Made by a program: the position numbers and the translations under genes. DNA of 7,936 bases, from positions 1 to 7,936 of the forward strand of contig CAKRLN010000095.1 in the NCBI GenBank assembly GCA_934359535.1. Reading direction: 5' to 3'. Each line of letters opens with the position of its first letter. Position 1 is the stretch's first letter. The stretch comes from an uncultured Lachnospiraceae bacterium (GTDB lineage Bacteria > Bacillota > Clostridia > Lachnospirales > Lachnospiraceae). Shown piece by piece: positions 1-6,694 of the stretch. Under the pieces are notes generated by a model. The model was given only the letters and a program-made list of their open reading frames with translations. It made no database searches and had not been told where the DNA came from.

Positions 1-1633
1 CCTCCCCAAGCTCATCCTCACTCTTACAGTTTTTATATCCAAATTCCAGGCTGCTGTACATATGTCCCAGCACCGGACATGCATAACCGCCACATTCTGA
101 CAGCACTATGACACGATTTTTATCCGGCTTCATCTGAAGCGGACGCAGATAATTATGAATTCCATTTACATCCCCGCCCTTTTGGTCAAACCAGCCACAG
201 GCTTCATTAATCAGACGATGCTTGTCCTCCGAACGGATGATTTCCGTTGCCTTCGCAGCATCGAACTGCCCCCATCCTTCATTAAAGGCTGTCCAGAGTG
301 CAATGGATGGGTGATTATAAAGGAACACCACCATGTTCCGCAAATCCTTTTGAAACTGCATACGGCCATTTTCATCTTTCCTTGCAAGCAACGTATAATG
401 CTTATCCTTCAAATGTCTTCCAAATGCTGGAATTCCATTCGGCAGATAAGTAACAAGCGGAATCGAATACTCTCCACCGCCATTTGGCATATCCTGCCAT
501 ACTACCATACCAAGCTTATCGCAATGATAATAGAACCGCTCCGATTCGATCTTCATATGCATGCGCAGCGTATTAAAACCGAGCTCCTTCATCCTTACGA
601 TGTCATATTTCAGTGCCTCATCGGTTGGCGGCGTCATAAGACTCTCCGGCCAATAGCCCTGATCCAGTACCCCATGAAAGAAAAACGGCTTGTTATTCAG
701 ATAAAAATGCCAGATTCCATCTGCATCCTGCTTCTTCTCGAATTTGCGCATGCCAAAATATGACATCACCACATCCCGTCCATACTGGATGCGGATCTGA
801 TAGAGAACCGGATTCTCCTGTGTCCATGGTATAAGCTTCGGAAGCTTCATCCTGCGGTTCTTCGCATTTTTATCCATCTTGCCATTATAAACAATACTGC
901 CTCCGCTATCATAAACCTGGATGTGAAGCATATTCGGGTAAGGATTGCGCTCTAAGGCTCCATGATATTCGTCCGGGCCAAACACGCCCTCGCCATCACT
1001 GGTAAATGCCTCTACCTCAAGCTCATTTTCATCCAGAAGCGGTGTCAGCTTTAAGCCCTTGATATAGCGTGCCGGTACACTCTCCATCCATACCGTCTTC
1101 CAGATCCCGCTGCTTGCAGTATAGAAGATCGATGCCATTTTTCCTTTTCTGACAAGCTTCTGCTTGCCTCTCGCATGTGGGGATTTCTCCGTCATATCCC
1201 GCACCCGTACATACAGCTCATTTTCACCGGAAACAAGTGCCTCCGTGATATCAAAATCAAACGGCAGATAACCACCCTTATGGCTCCCGATCCATTTCCC
1301 ATTGACCGAGACCTCACATTCCTGGTCAACTGCACCGAAATGAAGTAATACCCGATCCTGGATAAAATTGTCCGGCAATGTAAAATACCTGCGGTAGTGG
1401 AGATAATCCTCTGGCATTAGCTGCTTTTGCACCCCAGAAAGCTCCGATTCCGGGGAAAACGGTACCAGGATTTTTCCCTCATACTGCTCTGGCGCATCCT
1501 GTCCTCCGATGGCATAATCCCATTCCCCGTTCAGGCAAAAAAAACTGTCACGAACCAGCGTTGGACGCGGATATTCCCCAAGTACCTTTTCCTTATTCAG
1601 TTCCTCTCCCCATTTTGTCCTTAGCTGATTCAT
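1..1633 (-). CDS. Glycoside hydrolase family 2 protein (beta-galactosidase/beta-glucuronidase superfamily), C-terminus beyond window
   Basis: Open frame of 544 codons from ATG at 1633 to the left edge, with no stop, so the C-terminus is missing. The GH2 layout is clear: a jelly-roll sugar-binding domain (about residues 20-185, including NGEWDYAI), an immunoglobulin-like sandwich (about 190-305), then a TIM barrel opening with FHGVLDQGYWPE near residue 320. The catalytic acid/base lies in FNEGWGQ (E452, bases 278-280) and the nucleophile in VLSECGG (E513, bases 95-97). Both catalytic glutamates of this retaining family are therefore present. The N-terminus (MNQLRTKWGEEL) has no signal peptide, so the enzyme is probably cytoplasmic and acts on imported oligosaccharides or glycosides. 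The exact sugar cannot be read from the visible part. The Shine-Dalgarno is weak (GAAG or AAAGGG upstream of the ATG), but the start fits the family N-terminus. No frameshift was seen on reading the frame through. No transporter or regulator for sugar uptake is visible next to it. Confidence 0.93.
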   Translation of the reverse strand, partial: MNQLRTKWGEELNKEKVLGEYPRPTLVRDSFFCLNGEWDYAIGGQDAPEQYEGKILVPFSPESELSGVQKQLMPEDYLHYRRYFTLPDNFIQDRVLLHFGAVDQECEVSVNGKWIGSHKGGYLPFDFDITEALVSGENELYVRVRDMTEKSPHARGKQKLVRKGKMASIFYTASSGIWKTVWMESVPARYIKGLKLTPLLDENELEVEAFTSDGEGVFGPDEYHGALERNPYPNMLHIQVYDSGGSIVYNGKMDKNAKNRRMKLPKLIPWTQENPVLYQIRIQYGRDVVMSYFGMRKFEKKQDADGIWHFYLNNKPFFFHGVLDQGYWPESLMTPPTDEALKYDIVRMKELGFNTLRMHMKIESERFYYHCDKLGMVVWQDMPNGGGEYSIPLVTYLPNGIPAFGRHLKDKHYTLLARKDENGRMQFQKDLRNMVVFLYNHPSIALWTAFNEGWGQFDAAKATEIIRSEDKHRLINEACGWFDQKGGDVNGIHNYLRPLQMKPDKNRVIVLSECGGYACPVLGHMYSSLEFGYKNCKSEDELGE

Positions 1634-1680
1634 GTATAATCTTCTTTACCCTTTGTATGTTTGTACTTTTTTTACTACCT

Positions 1681-1702
1681 TTCAGAATATCTTATTCCTG
1701 AA
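1681..1702. promoter_or_regulatory. Imperfect inverted repeat over the GH2 -10 box, possible operator
   Basis: TTCAGAATA (1681-1689) and TATTCCTGAA (1693-1702) are inverted repeats: nine pairs with one unpaired base, separated by TCT. The left arm covers the GH2 -10 hexamer. The element lies upstream of both predicted transcription starts, so it would act as a DNA site rather than an RNA hairpin. A repressor site for the glycosidase is plausible. No regulator gene is in the window, and AT-rich DNA can give such dyads by chance. Confidence 0.35.
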
Positions 1703-1712
1703 TTTTAGTCAA
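1684..1712 (-). promoter_or_regulatory. Sigma-A promoter of the GH2 gene
   Basis: Read on the minus strand, TTGACT (1712-1707) is followed by a 17-base spacer and TATTCT (1689-1684). This is one mismatch from consensus in each box with ideal spacing. Transcription would begin near 1677, giving a leader of about 44 nucleotides before the ATG at 1633, too short for a typical riboswitch. Confidence 0.7.
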
Positions 1713-1738
1713 TATTTCTAACCGTATTATGGTATACT
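1709..1738 (+). promoter_or_regulatory. Extended -10 promoter of the CDF transporter gene
   Basis: TATACT at 1733-1738 is preceded by TGG (1730-1732), giving an extended -10 element (TGNTATACT). The best -35 at 18-base spacing is TCAATA (1709-1714), which matches consensus at only three positions; the extended -10 may compensate. A start near 1745 leaves a leader of under 30 nucleotides, leaving no room for a metal riboswitch. The weak -35 overlaps the -35 of the divergent GH2 promoter. Confidence 0.5.
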
Positions 1739-1761
1739 ACAACTAGAAAAAATAGGAGTTT

Positions 1762-1765
1762 GGAG
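1762..1765 (+). promoter_or_regulatory. Ribosome binding site that decides the CDF start
   Basis: GGAG at 1762-1765 lies 6 bases before the ATG at 1772. A second AGGAG at 1754-1758 sits 1 base before an in-frame TTG (1760), too close to serve it, and 13 bases before the ATG. ATG 1772 is therefore preferred over TTG 1760. Confidence 0.7.
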
Positions 1766-1771
1766 TTACGA

Positions 1772-2674
1772 ATGAATTCAGAAAATAAACAAAAAATCGA
1801 AAAGCGAATTATGAACCTTTCCCTGATTGGAAGTATTCTTTTTATGATCATTGAAGGAGTCATGGCATATGTGACGCATTCCCACTCAATTCTTATGGAC
1901 TGCGTGTTTGATGTCACCGATCTTGTCATGATTGGCCCATTTCTTTTCCTTGTGCCGCTTCTTTACCGTCCGGTCACAGAACGGCGTCCCTACGGCTTCG
2001 CACAGGTAGAATCACTCTTCTTAGTCATCAAATATACGGTTCTTCTCGTTATTACGATCCAGCTGATCCTAGACAGCATCCAGACGATCTTAGATGGCGG
2101 ACATCACGTGGATGCCGGTATGATTGCAATATTCGAATTTGCAGTATTTTTAGGCTGTGCCGGACTGTATTCCGTGCTTTCCTATTTCAGCAGACGCTAC
2201 GAATCCATGACAATCCATGCCGAGCTTTATGCCTGGAAATTAGATATTATCGGAAGCCTCGGTGTTGCGGTCGCCTTTGCACTCCAGCTTCTCTTACAGC
2301 AAACTGCTGTTTCCTGGTTTACACCATACATCGATCCGATCGTTGCAATCGTAATGGCACTTTTTCTGATCCGGGAGCCGGTACATATGATCTTTGTCAA
2401 CTTAAAAAGTCTCGTCCTTTTCGCTCCGGAGCAAGAGATCATGGACGGAATCCGGGCCATCGCCGAACAGCGTATGGCTACCTCCTCCTATACGATCCAG
2501 TTCCTCGATGTCATCCAGACCGGGCGAAAAACCTGGGTGGAAATCTACATCGACAGCCCAAACGATATTATTACGATCAAAACCTTAAACCGTATCCGCG
2601 ACGAAATCCGGAATGAACTCCGGAAATCATTCGACCAGATTTACGTAGAGATCATCCCGGATCTCCCGGAATAA
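1772..2674 (+). CDS. Cation diffusion facilitator (CDF) family transporter with an atypical metal site
   Basis: A 300-residue inner-membrane protein, the usual CDF length. Six hydrophobic segments are visible at about residues 13-33, 39-63, 82-101, 116-138, 157-174 and 184-200. A soluble C-terminal domain follows from about 215 to 300, matching the ferredoxin-like CDF dimerisation domain. Family hallmarks include a TM2 pattern in SHSILMDCVFDVTD, the loop RRPYGFAQVE (residues 71-80; compare HPYGY..E), and DPIVAIVMALF in TM6. CDF proteins export divalent metals such as Zn, Fe, Mn, Co or Cd in exchange for protons. Aligned to ZitB/YiiP-type proteins, the paired site A ligands would be H/D-xxx-D in TM2 and TM5. 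Here they read F46-xxx-D50 and A154-xxx-D158, so the first ligand is missing in both helices. D43 and D47 might offer a shifted site. The substrate cannot be assigned. The gene has its own promoter and ends 5 bp from the convergent jetC-like stop. Confidence 0.9.
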   Translation: MNSENKQKIEKRIMNLSLIGSILFMIIEGVMAYVTHSHSILMDCVFDVTDLVMIGPFLFLVPLLYRPVTERRPYGFAQVESLFLVIKYTVLLVITIQLILDSIQTILDGGHHVDAGMIAIFEFAVFLGCAGLYSVLSYFSRRYESMTIHAELYAWKLDIIGSLGVAVAFALQLLLQQTAVSWFTPYIDPIVAIVMALFLIREPVHMIFVNLKSLVLFAPEQEIMDGIRAIAEQRMATSSYTIQFLDVIQTGRKTWVEIYIDSPNDIITIKTLNRIRDEIRNELRKSFDQIYVEIIPDLPE

Positions 2675-2679
2675 AATAT
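2675..2679. other. Five-base convergent gap between the CDF and jetC-like stop codons
   Basis: The two TAA stops (2672-2674 plus strand, 2680-2682 minus strand) are separated by only five bases. I saw no stable stem followed by a T-run on either strand nearby, so termination must occur inside the opposing gene, or depend on Rho or on transcript collision. Confidence 0.85.
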
Positions 2680-5600
2680 TTAAGCCTCTTCCATATCATA
2701 GACCTCTTGCGAAGTCTCAAGTCCTTCCATGAGCTTTAAGTAATCTCCCTTATCAATATGCATCATGGAAATCTTATTGTTGTGGCGGCGGAAGCCGTAT
2801 ACACAGTCCACATTACGGATCAGGGACTGTAAGCGCTCATCCGGCACACAGACGATCAGCTGCAACTCCATCTGCCTTGCATATTTTAAGCACACTGCAC
2901 TTCGCTCCTGATCCATCTTGGAAAATGCCTCATCTAAAAGAACAAGACGGATTCTTGAATCCCGGCTGCTCTGCTGCATATAAAGCATTGCAAAGCCTGC
3001 AAGCAGCGCAACATATTTCGGGTTCTGTCCCTCTCCTCCAGAGTCGCGTCCTGCCATATCATCAACATGGTTCTCCCGGATTACATTTCCTGCTTCATCT
3101 GTCACCTGCTCATACATGGAGAATGACAGATAATTGCGGTAATCAGCATACTGCTCGATCTCTTTTCTGCGGCGCTCGATCTGACGCTCGTCATCATTGC
3201 CACGCACCGGCATAAATTTCTCGGTAAGCAGGTCGATCTGTTTTTCATATTTCTGAAAAAAGACATCCTCCCCAAAACTGAGCTGTCCATCCATCACATC
3301 CGAACCGATGTTCTTACTGTCTAACTCCTCCGCCATCAGCATGTCGTAGAACTGACCGTTTTCATTTTCTGCCGGACCGATCTTGATCTGATACGTACTA
3401 TCGGAGAAATTTGTCTTTCTTAACAGGCGATTAATCTCGTTCTTATGACGGATTGCAGCCTTAATATCGCCATGGATCGTTGCAATCACATTGTCCCTTA
3501 AGCTCTTATAGATAAAGTCACACTGCTTTGTGAACTCCTCCTGATACTGTGGTTCATAATCATTGCGGTAATCATTTAACAGCTTCTCATAAGGGGCATT
3601 GGATTTCTCCATGCCATTAAAGCCGCAGGACGGATATTTCTGGATAAACCGGTTTCTTGCAAGAGAGAGATTCTCCGTCTCATTCTGAAGCTTATTCTGA
3701 AGCTCTGTAACCTCACGAAGCTTTGCATTTTTTAACGCCTGACCAGATGAGTTCTTCATTGCCTCTTTTACTTCTTCCTCTATTCGTTCATTTGCAACAT
3801 AGCTTAAATTCTTCTGTTCAAAAAGCTCTGCCAGCTCGTCAAGCTCACGCTGTCTGTTTCCTTCTTTTCGCACCAGTGCAGTCAGCTCGCCCTGCGCCGC
3901 TGCCTCGCGGCTTCCAATCTCAGAAAGTGTCTGTTCAAGCTCTCTTCTCTTCGCATCAAGCTCCTTAAAGCTGCCCTCGACAAGTACCTGGATCTCCTTT
4001 TTCTGCTCTTCAATCGCCTCATTAACTACCGCAATCTCGTCCCCGGCTTTTGATAGTGCCGAAAGATCTGCCGGCTCCTGACGCAGACTCTCAAACTCTC
4101 TGGATGCGCGGATTCCATCTGTAAGCTCGCTTAACTTGGACAACTCCTTTTTCTGCTCCTTTAGCTCCTCCTCAAGCTCTGTCTGCTTTGTCCTTGACAC
4201 CTTGCATCCGATGCAGGCGCGCCGTTTATAGTCCTCTTCCTTCAGGTGACGGAAAATAAAGTTGCTGTAGGAATAACAATCCGGTGTTACACCGTCTCTT
4301 ACCGCCTCAAGCTCTTCGACCGTCTCACATTTCACAATATGTCCCAGATAACGCTTTAAGCAGCCATCCACATAATCCTCTTTCGCGTCAACTGCTTCAT
4401 AAAGAGAATTCCCCCATGCATCCGGTTCGCTCTTTAAGATTGCCTCCGAGTTAATCAGGTCTACATTTTCATATTTTTTCAGACTGCGGAAAAGCTTCGC
4501 TGCATCAAACGCATACTGTGGCTCTGTGATCAGGGAAAACTTTAATCTGCCAAGTCTTCCCTCCACTGCATCCTTCCACTTTTCATCCCGGATGTCAAAC
4601 AGATCCGCAAATACATGCACATGGACCGGTCTTCCAAATGCCTCAGACAGACGTCTCTCCAACGTCTGTCTTGCTTTCTTTAATACATCTGGATAAGGCT
4701 TTACACCCTGTGCCATGGCATCTAACATTGCCTGCTTTTCCTTCAGATCTTTTGCAAGCTCACGCCTTCTGCTGTTATAGTCCTCATACTCCGACTCAAT
4801 ATTTTCCTTCTCATCAGCAAGGCGGTCACGAAGCTTCTTTATATCCTCCTCGGATACTGCCCCATCCTTGAGCGCTTCAATCATATTTAAAAGCGGATTG
4901 GAAATGTACTCACCGACATACGGATCATCCCCCCATCGGTCAAGTCCGCGCACAATGTTCTTCCACTGTCTGCTGGATGCGTTTAACATATCCCGGCGGC
5001 TTTCCAGATCCTTTAAATGCTGTCTGCGGCTTCCGAGATCACTCGACTGCAGATCTGCTTTTACCTGGATTAAAGCCTCATTGCATGCCTCTTTTTCCCT
5101 GCGGATCTCTTCTAACGCATCCTGCTTCTCCTGCTGTGCTTTATGGTTCTCCATAAGGCTTGCTTTTCCATCCTCGATCTTATCACGGATCTCCTGCATT
5201 TCCACACAGCGGATCACGGCATTGGCATGGTAGATGTCGCTCTCTGCCATCGTTTTCTTTCTTCCGGCTTCCTCAATCACAGAAAGATCATCAATACGCT
5301 CCTTCAGGTCGTTTATTTTCTCCCGGATGTCCCGGTAAGCCCCAAGCTGGTCACTGATCTTTTCGATTGTATCCGCACGGCTCGCCGGGAACATATAATC
5401 ACGGATAAACTGTCCGGTACCGTTTGACATGCGCAGTGCAATCGCACTTTTCTCCATTGTGATAAAACGCGGCCCGTCAATATAGCCTAAGATCACATCA
5501 TAAAGCACACCAAGATATGCCTCCCTGGATGCATAGACACGGTTAATATCACCTCTTCCACGGTTATCTGCCGATTTCTGCCGCTCCTCTACAAGAGCCC

Positions 5601-6069
5601 GGATATCTGCATTGGAAAATGGGACACCATCTTCCGTAAGGTAGCCATTTTCCGGCATTTTTCCGCTGTGGCTGAAAAACTGATATTTCTTTAACTCTGT
5701 ATCACCGCGGCGCACCTCGAATGCGATTCCCATGCAGCTTACGACATGGGAGCCGGTATCCGTCACCTCAAGCGCAATCACTGAGCAGAAATCCTGCGCA
5801 GCACGGTTCGCTGAACCATCCTTCTGTTCTCCGCGCAGATAGCTTAAAACACTTCTCCGGTTCTTCGCATCATCCGCGGCTTTATTTAAAAATGCAGAGG
5901 AAAAGCTTCCATATAAAATAACCTGAACCGCATCCATAACCGTCGATTTTCCCGAGCCGCTCTTTCCGCTGAACAGATTCACATACTCATTAAATTCCAG
6001 AATCTTATGGTCGATTCCACCCCAGTTATTCAGACACATCCGGGTAAAAATCTTTTTCGCCTGTCTCAT
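2680..6069 (-). CDS. jetC: MukB/SMC-like ATPase subunit of a Wadjet/Mks-type complex (JetC-like)
   Basis: A 1129-residue SMC-like ATPase, the motor of an SMC complex that binds and moves along DNA. The N-terminal head has Walker A GKSGSGKST (residues 35-43, bases 5941-5967), followed by FLNKAADDAKNRRSVLSYLRG-like sequence, a pattern I associate with MukB/JetC heads. A first coiled coil spans about 238-450 and a hinge-like globular domain about 455-620. It ends in a CIGC motif (619-622). A second coiled coil runs about 625-820. The C-terminal head carries the ABC signature SGGEGQ (1010-1015), Walker B RLVLLDEAF (D1046, E1047) and D-loop SKMD. All ATPase motifs look intact. ATG 6069 is chosen because AGGAGG (6084-6079) lies 9 bases upstream. 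ATG 6075 would leave a 3-base gap, and further upstream in-frame starts run deep into jetB. The first 44 bases overlap the jetB-like gene. MksB or another MukB-like ATPase is the alternative; the adjacent JetA-like protein favours Wadjet. Confidence 0.85.
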   Translation of the reverse strand: MRQAKKIFTRMCLNNWGGIDHKILEFNEYVNLFSGKSGSGKSTVMDAVQVILYGSFSSAFLNKAADDAKNRRSVLSYLRGEQKDGSANRAAQDFCSVIALEVTDTGSHVVSCMGIAFEVRRGDTELKKYQFFSHSGKMPENGYLTEDGVPFSNADIRALVEERQKSADNRGRGDINRVYASREAYLGVLYDVILGYIDGPRFITMEKSAIALRMSNGTGQFIRDYMFPASRADTIEKISDQLGAYRDIREKINDLKERIDDLSVIEEAGRKKTMAESDIYHANAVIRCVEMQEIRDKIEDGKASLMENHKAQQEKQDALEEIRREKEACNEALIQVKADLQSSDLGSRRQHLKDLESRRDMLNASSRQWKNIVRGLDRWGDDPYVGEYISNPLLNMIEALKDGAVSEEDIKKLRDRLADEKENIESEYEDYNSRRRELAKDLKEKQAMLDAMAQGVKPYPDVLKKARQTLERRLSEAFGRPVHVHVFADLFDIRDEKWKDAVEGRLGRLKFSLITEPQYAFDAAKLFRSLKKYENVDLINSEAILKSEPDAWGNSLYEAVDAKEDYVDGCLKRYLGHIVKCETVEELEAVRDGVTPDCYSYSNFIFRHLKEEDYKRRACIGCKVSRTKQTELEEELKEQKKELSKLSELTDGIRASREFESLRQEPADLSALSKAGDEIAVVNEAIEEQKKEIQVLVEGSFKELDAKRRELEQTLSEIGSREAAAQGELTALVRKEGNRQRELDELAELFEQKNLSYVANERIEEEVKEAMKNSSGQALKNAKLREVTELQNKLQNETENLSLARNRFIQKYPSCGFNGMEKSNAPYEKLLNDYRNDYEPQYQEEFTKQCDFIYKSLRDNVIATIHGDIKAAIRHKNEINRLLRKTNFSDSTYQIKIGPAENENGQFYDMLMAEELDSKNIGSDVMDGQLSFGEDVFFQKYEKQIDLLTEKFMPVRGNDDERQIERRRKEIEQYADYRNYLSFSMYEQVTDEAGNVIRENHVDDMAGRDSGGEGQNPKYVALLAGFAMLYMQQSSRDSRIRLVLLDEAFSKMDQERSAVCLKYARQMELQLIVCVPDERLQSLIRNVDCVYGFRRHNNKISMMHIDKGDYLKLMEGLETSQEVYDMEEA

Positions 6070-6691
6070 CCGCATATTCCTCCTTTTGTTCGTCATTTCC
6101 GTCTTGTTCTCCACTGTATTTTGCCACAAGCTCATTGATATCCACAGCCGAACAGTACATATTAACCGTTGTATTGATATAAAGCGGTGTGCTATCCGTC
6201 AGGTTGCTGATCGCACCCGGAATCTCTAACATCTGATGGATCTTTAAGAAGCTCAGTGCCTCATTCCATTCCTGCTCCGGCACACGGTAATTCAAAAGCC
6301 CGGTGTCCATACCATATTCACGGATCTCATAGAGATTTGTGAGCGGCGCATTTAAGCCCTCCCCCATGATCTTGTCATAATAGATCTTTTTTAACAGGAC
6401 AACTAATTTTGTCGTAAAAAGATTCAGGTGCTCCACTGGCGCATTTTCCCCACTCAGACGGAAAATATGTGTCATAGCATCATAGATAAGCTCACAGCCA
6501 AGCACCGAAACATAATCCGCAATAAAGTCCCTGTGCCGCATGCACACCTGATAACGTGGATTGTCCTTCTGCTCCATCGTGACCGGGTCATATTTAACCT
6601 GTAAAATACAGGTCTGACGAAACAGATCCTGTATTGTTTTTCTGATATTTTCTGTCTCGGAAGGAGACAGATTCTCCATATATTCAAACAT
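6026..6691 (-). CDS. jetB: MukE-like winged-helix subunit of a Wadjet/Mks-type complex (JetB-like)
   Basis: A 221-residue protein between a JetA-like and a JetC-like gene, the position and size of the MukE-like KITE subunit, which bridges kleisin and SMC heads. The body (about 10-185) is mixed helical with winged-helix-like stretches. One example is about 128-180, from GMDTGLLNYRVPEQEW through the hydrophobic LKIHQMLEIPGAI to the strand PLYINTTVNMY. No catalytic motif is expected or seen. The last 29 residues or so (from about 193) form a strongly acidic, probably disordered tail (D, E, Q and G rich) ending PDVSE. This tail also encodes the ribosome binding site and first codons of jetC. The start ATG 6691 has AAGGAG 6 bases upstream and lies 3 bases after the jetA-like stop. 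Family assignment (DUF4194- or DUF6063-type) is from size, context and general resemblance, since this subunit diverges quickly. Confidence 0.75.
   Translation of the reverse strand: MFEYMENLSPSETENIRKTIQDLFRQTCILQVKYDPVTMEQKDNPRYQVCMRHRDFIADYVSVLGCELIYDAMTHIFRLSGENAPVEHLNLFTTKLVVLLKKIYYDKIMGEGLNAPLTNLYEIREYGMDTGLLNYRVPEQEWNEALSFLKIHQMLEIPGAISNLTDSTPLYINTTVNMYCSAVDINELVAKYSGEQDGNDEQKEEYADETGEKDFYPDVSE
6079..6084 (-). promoter_or_regulatory. Ribosome binding site of the jetC-like gene, inside jetB-like coding sequence
   Basis: Perfect AGGAGG on the minus strand, 9 bases before ATG 6069 and only 3 before ATG 6075. It is read within the jetB-like codons for KEE, so the two genes are probably translationally coupled. 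It supports ATG 6069 as the start. Confidence 0.75.
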
Positions 6692-6694
6692 CGC

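Noticed and set aside
155..763. A 202-codon plus-strand open frame
   Set aside because: It lies wholly antisense to the GH2 catalytic and barrel coding sequence, which has unambiguous family motifs. Its translation shows no recognisable domain.
1760..1771. TTG at 1760 as the CDF start, adding four residues
   Set aside because: AGGAG ends one base before this TTG, too close to work, whereas ATG 1772 has GGAG at a 6-base spacing.
2653..2671. Repeated TCCCGGA at the end of the CDF gene
   Set aside because: Two short copies inside coding sequence for PDLPE; most likely chance codon reuse, not a repeat element or terminator.
2700..2717. Short stem AGACCTC/GAAGTCT as a terminator for the CDF gene
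   Set aside because: Seven-base arms with a mismatch, no following T-run, and it lies in jetC-like coding sequence.
4868..5233. A 121-codon plus-strand open frame antisense to jetC-like coding sequence
   Set aside because: It is rich in S, R, C, L and F, as expected from reading the complement of coiled-coil codons, and has no supporting ribosome binding site or domain.
6070..6135. Longer N-terminus for the JetC-like protein, starting upstream of 6069
   Set aside because: It would overlap jetB by up to 110 bases and add a charged, unmotivated stretch; AGGAGG at 6084-6079 points to ATG 6069.
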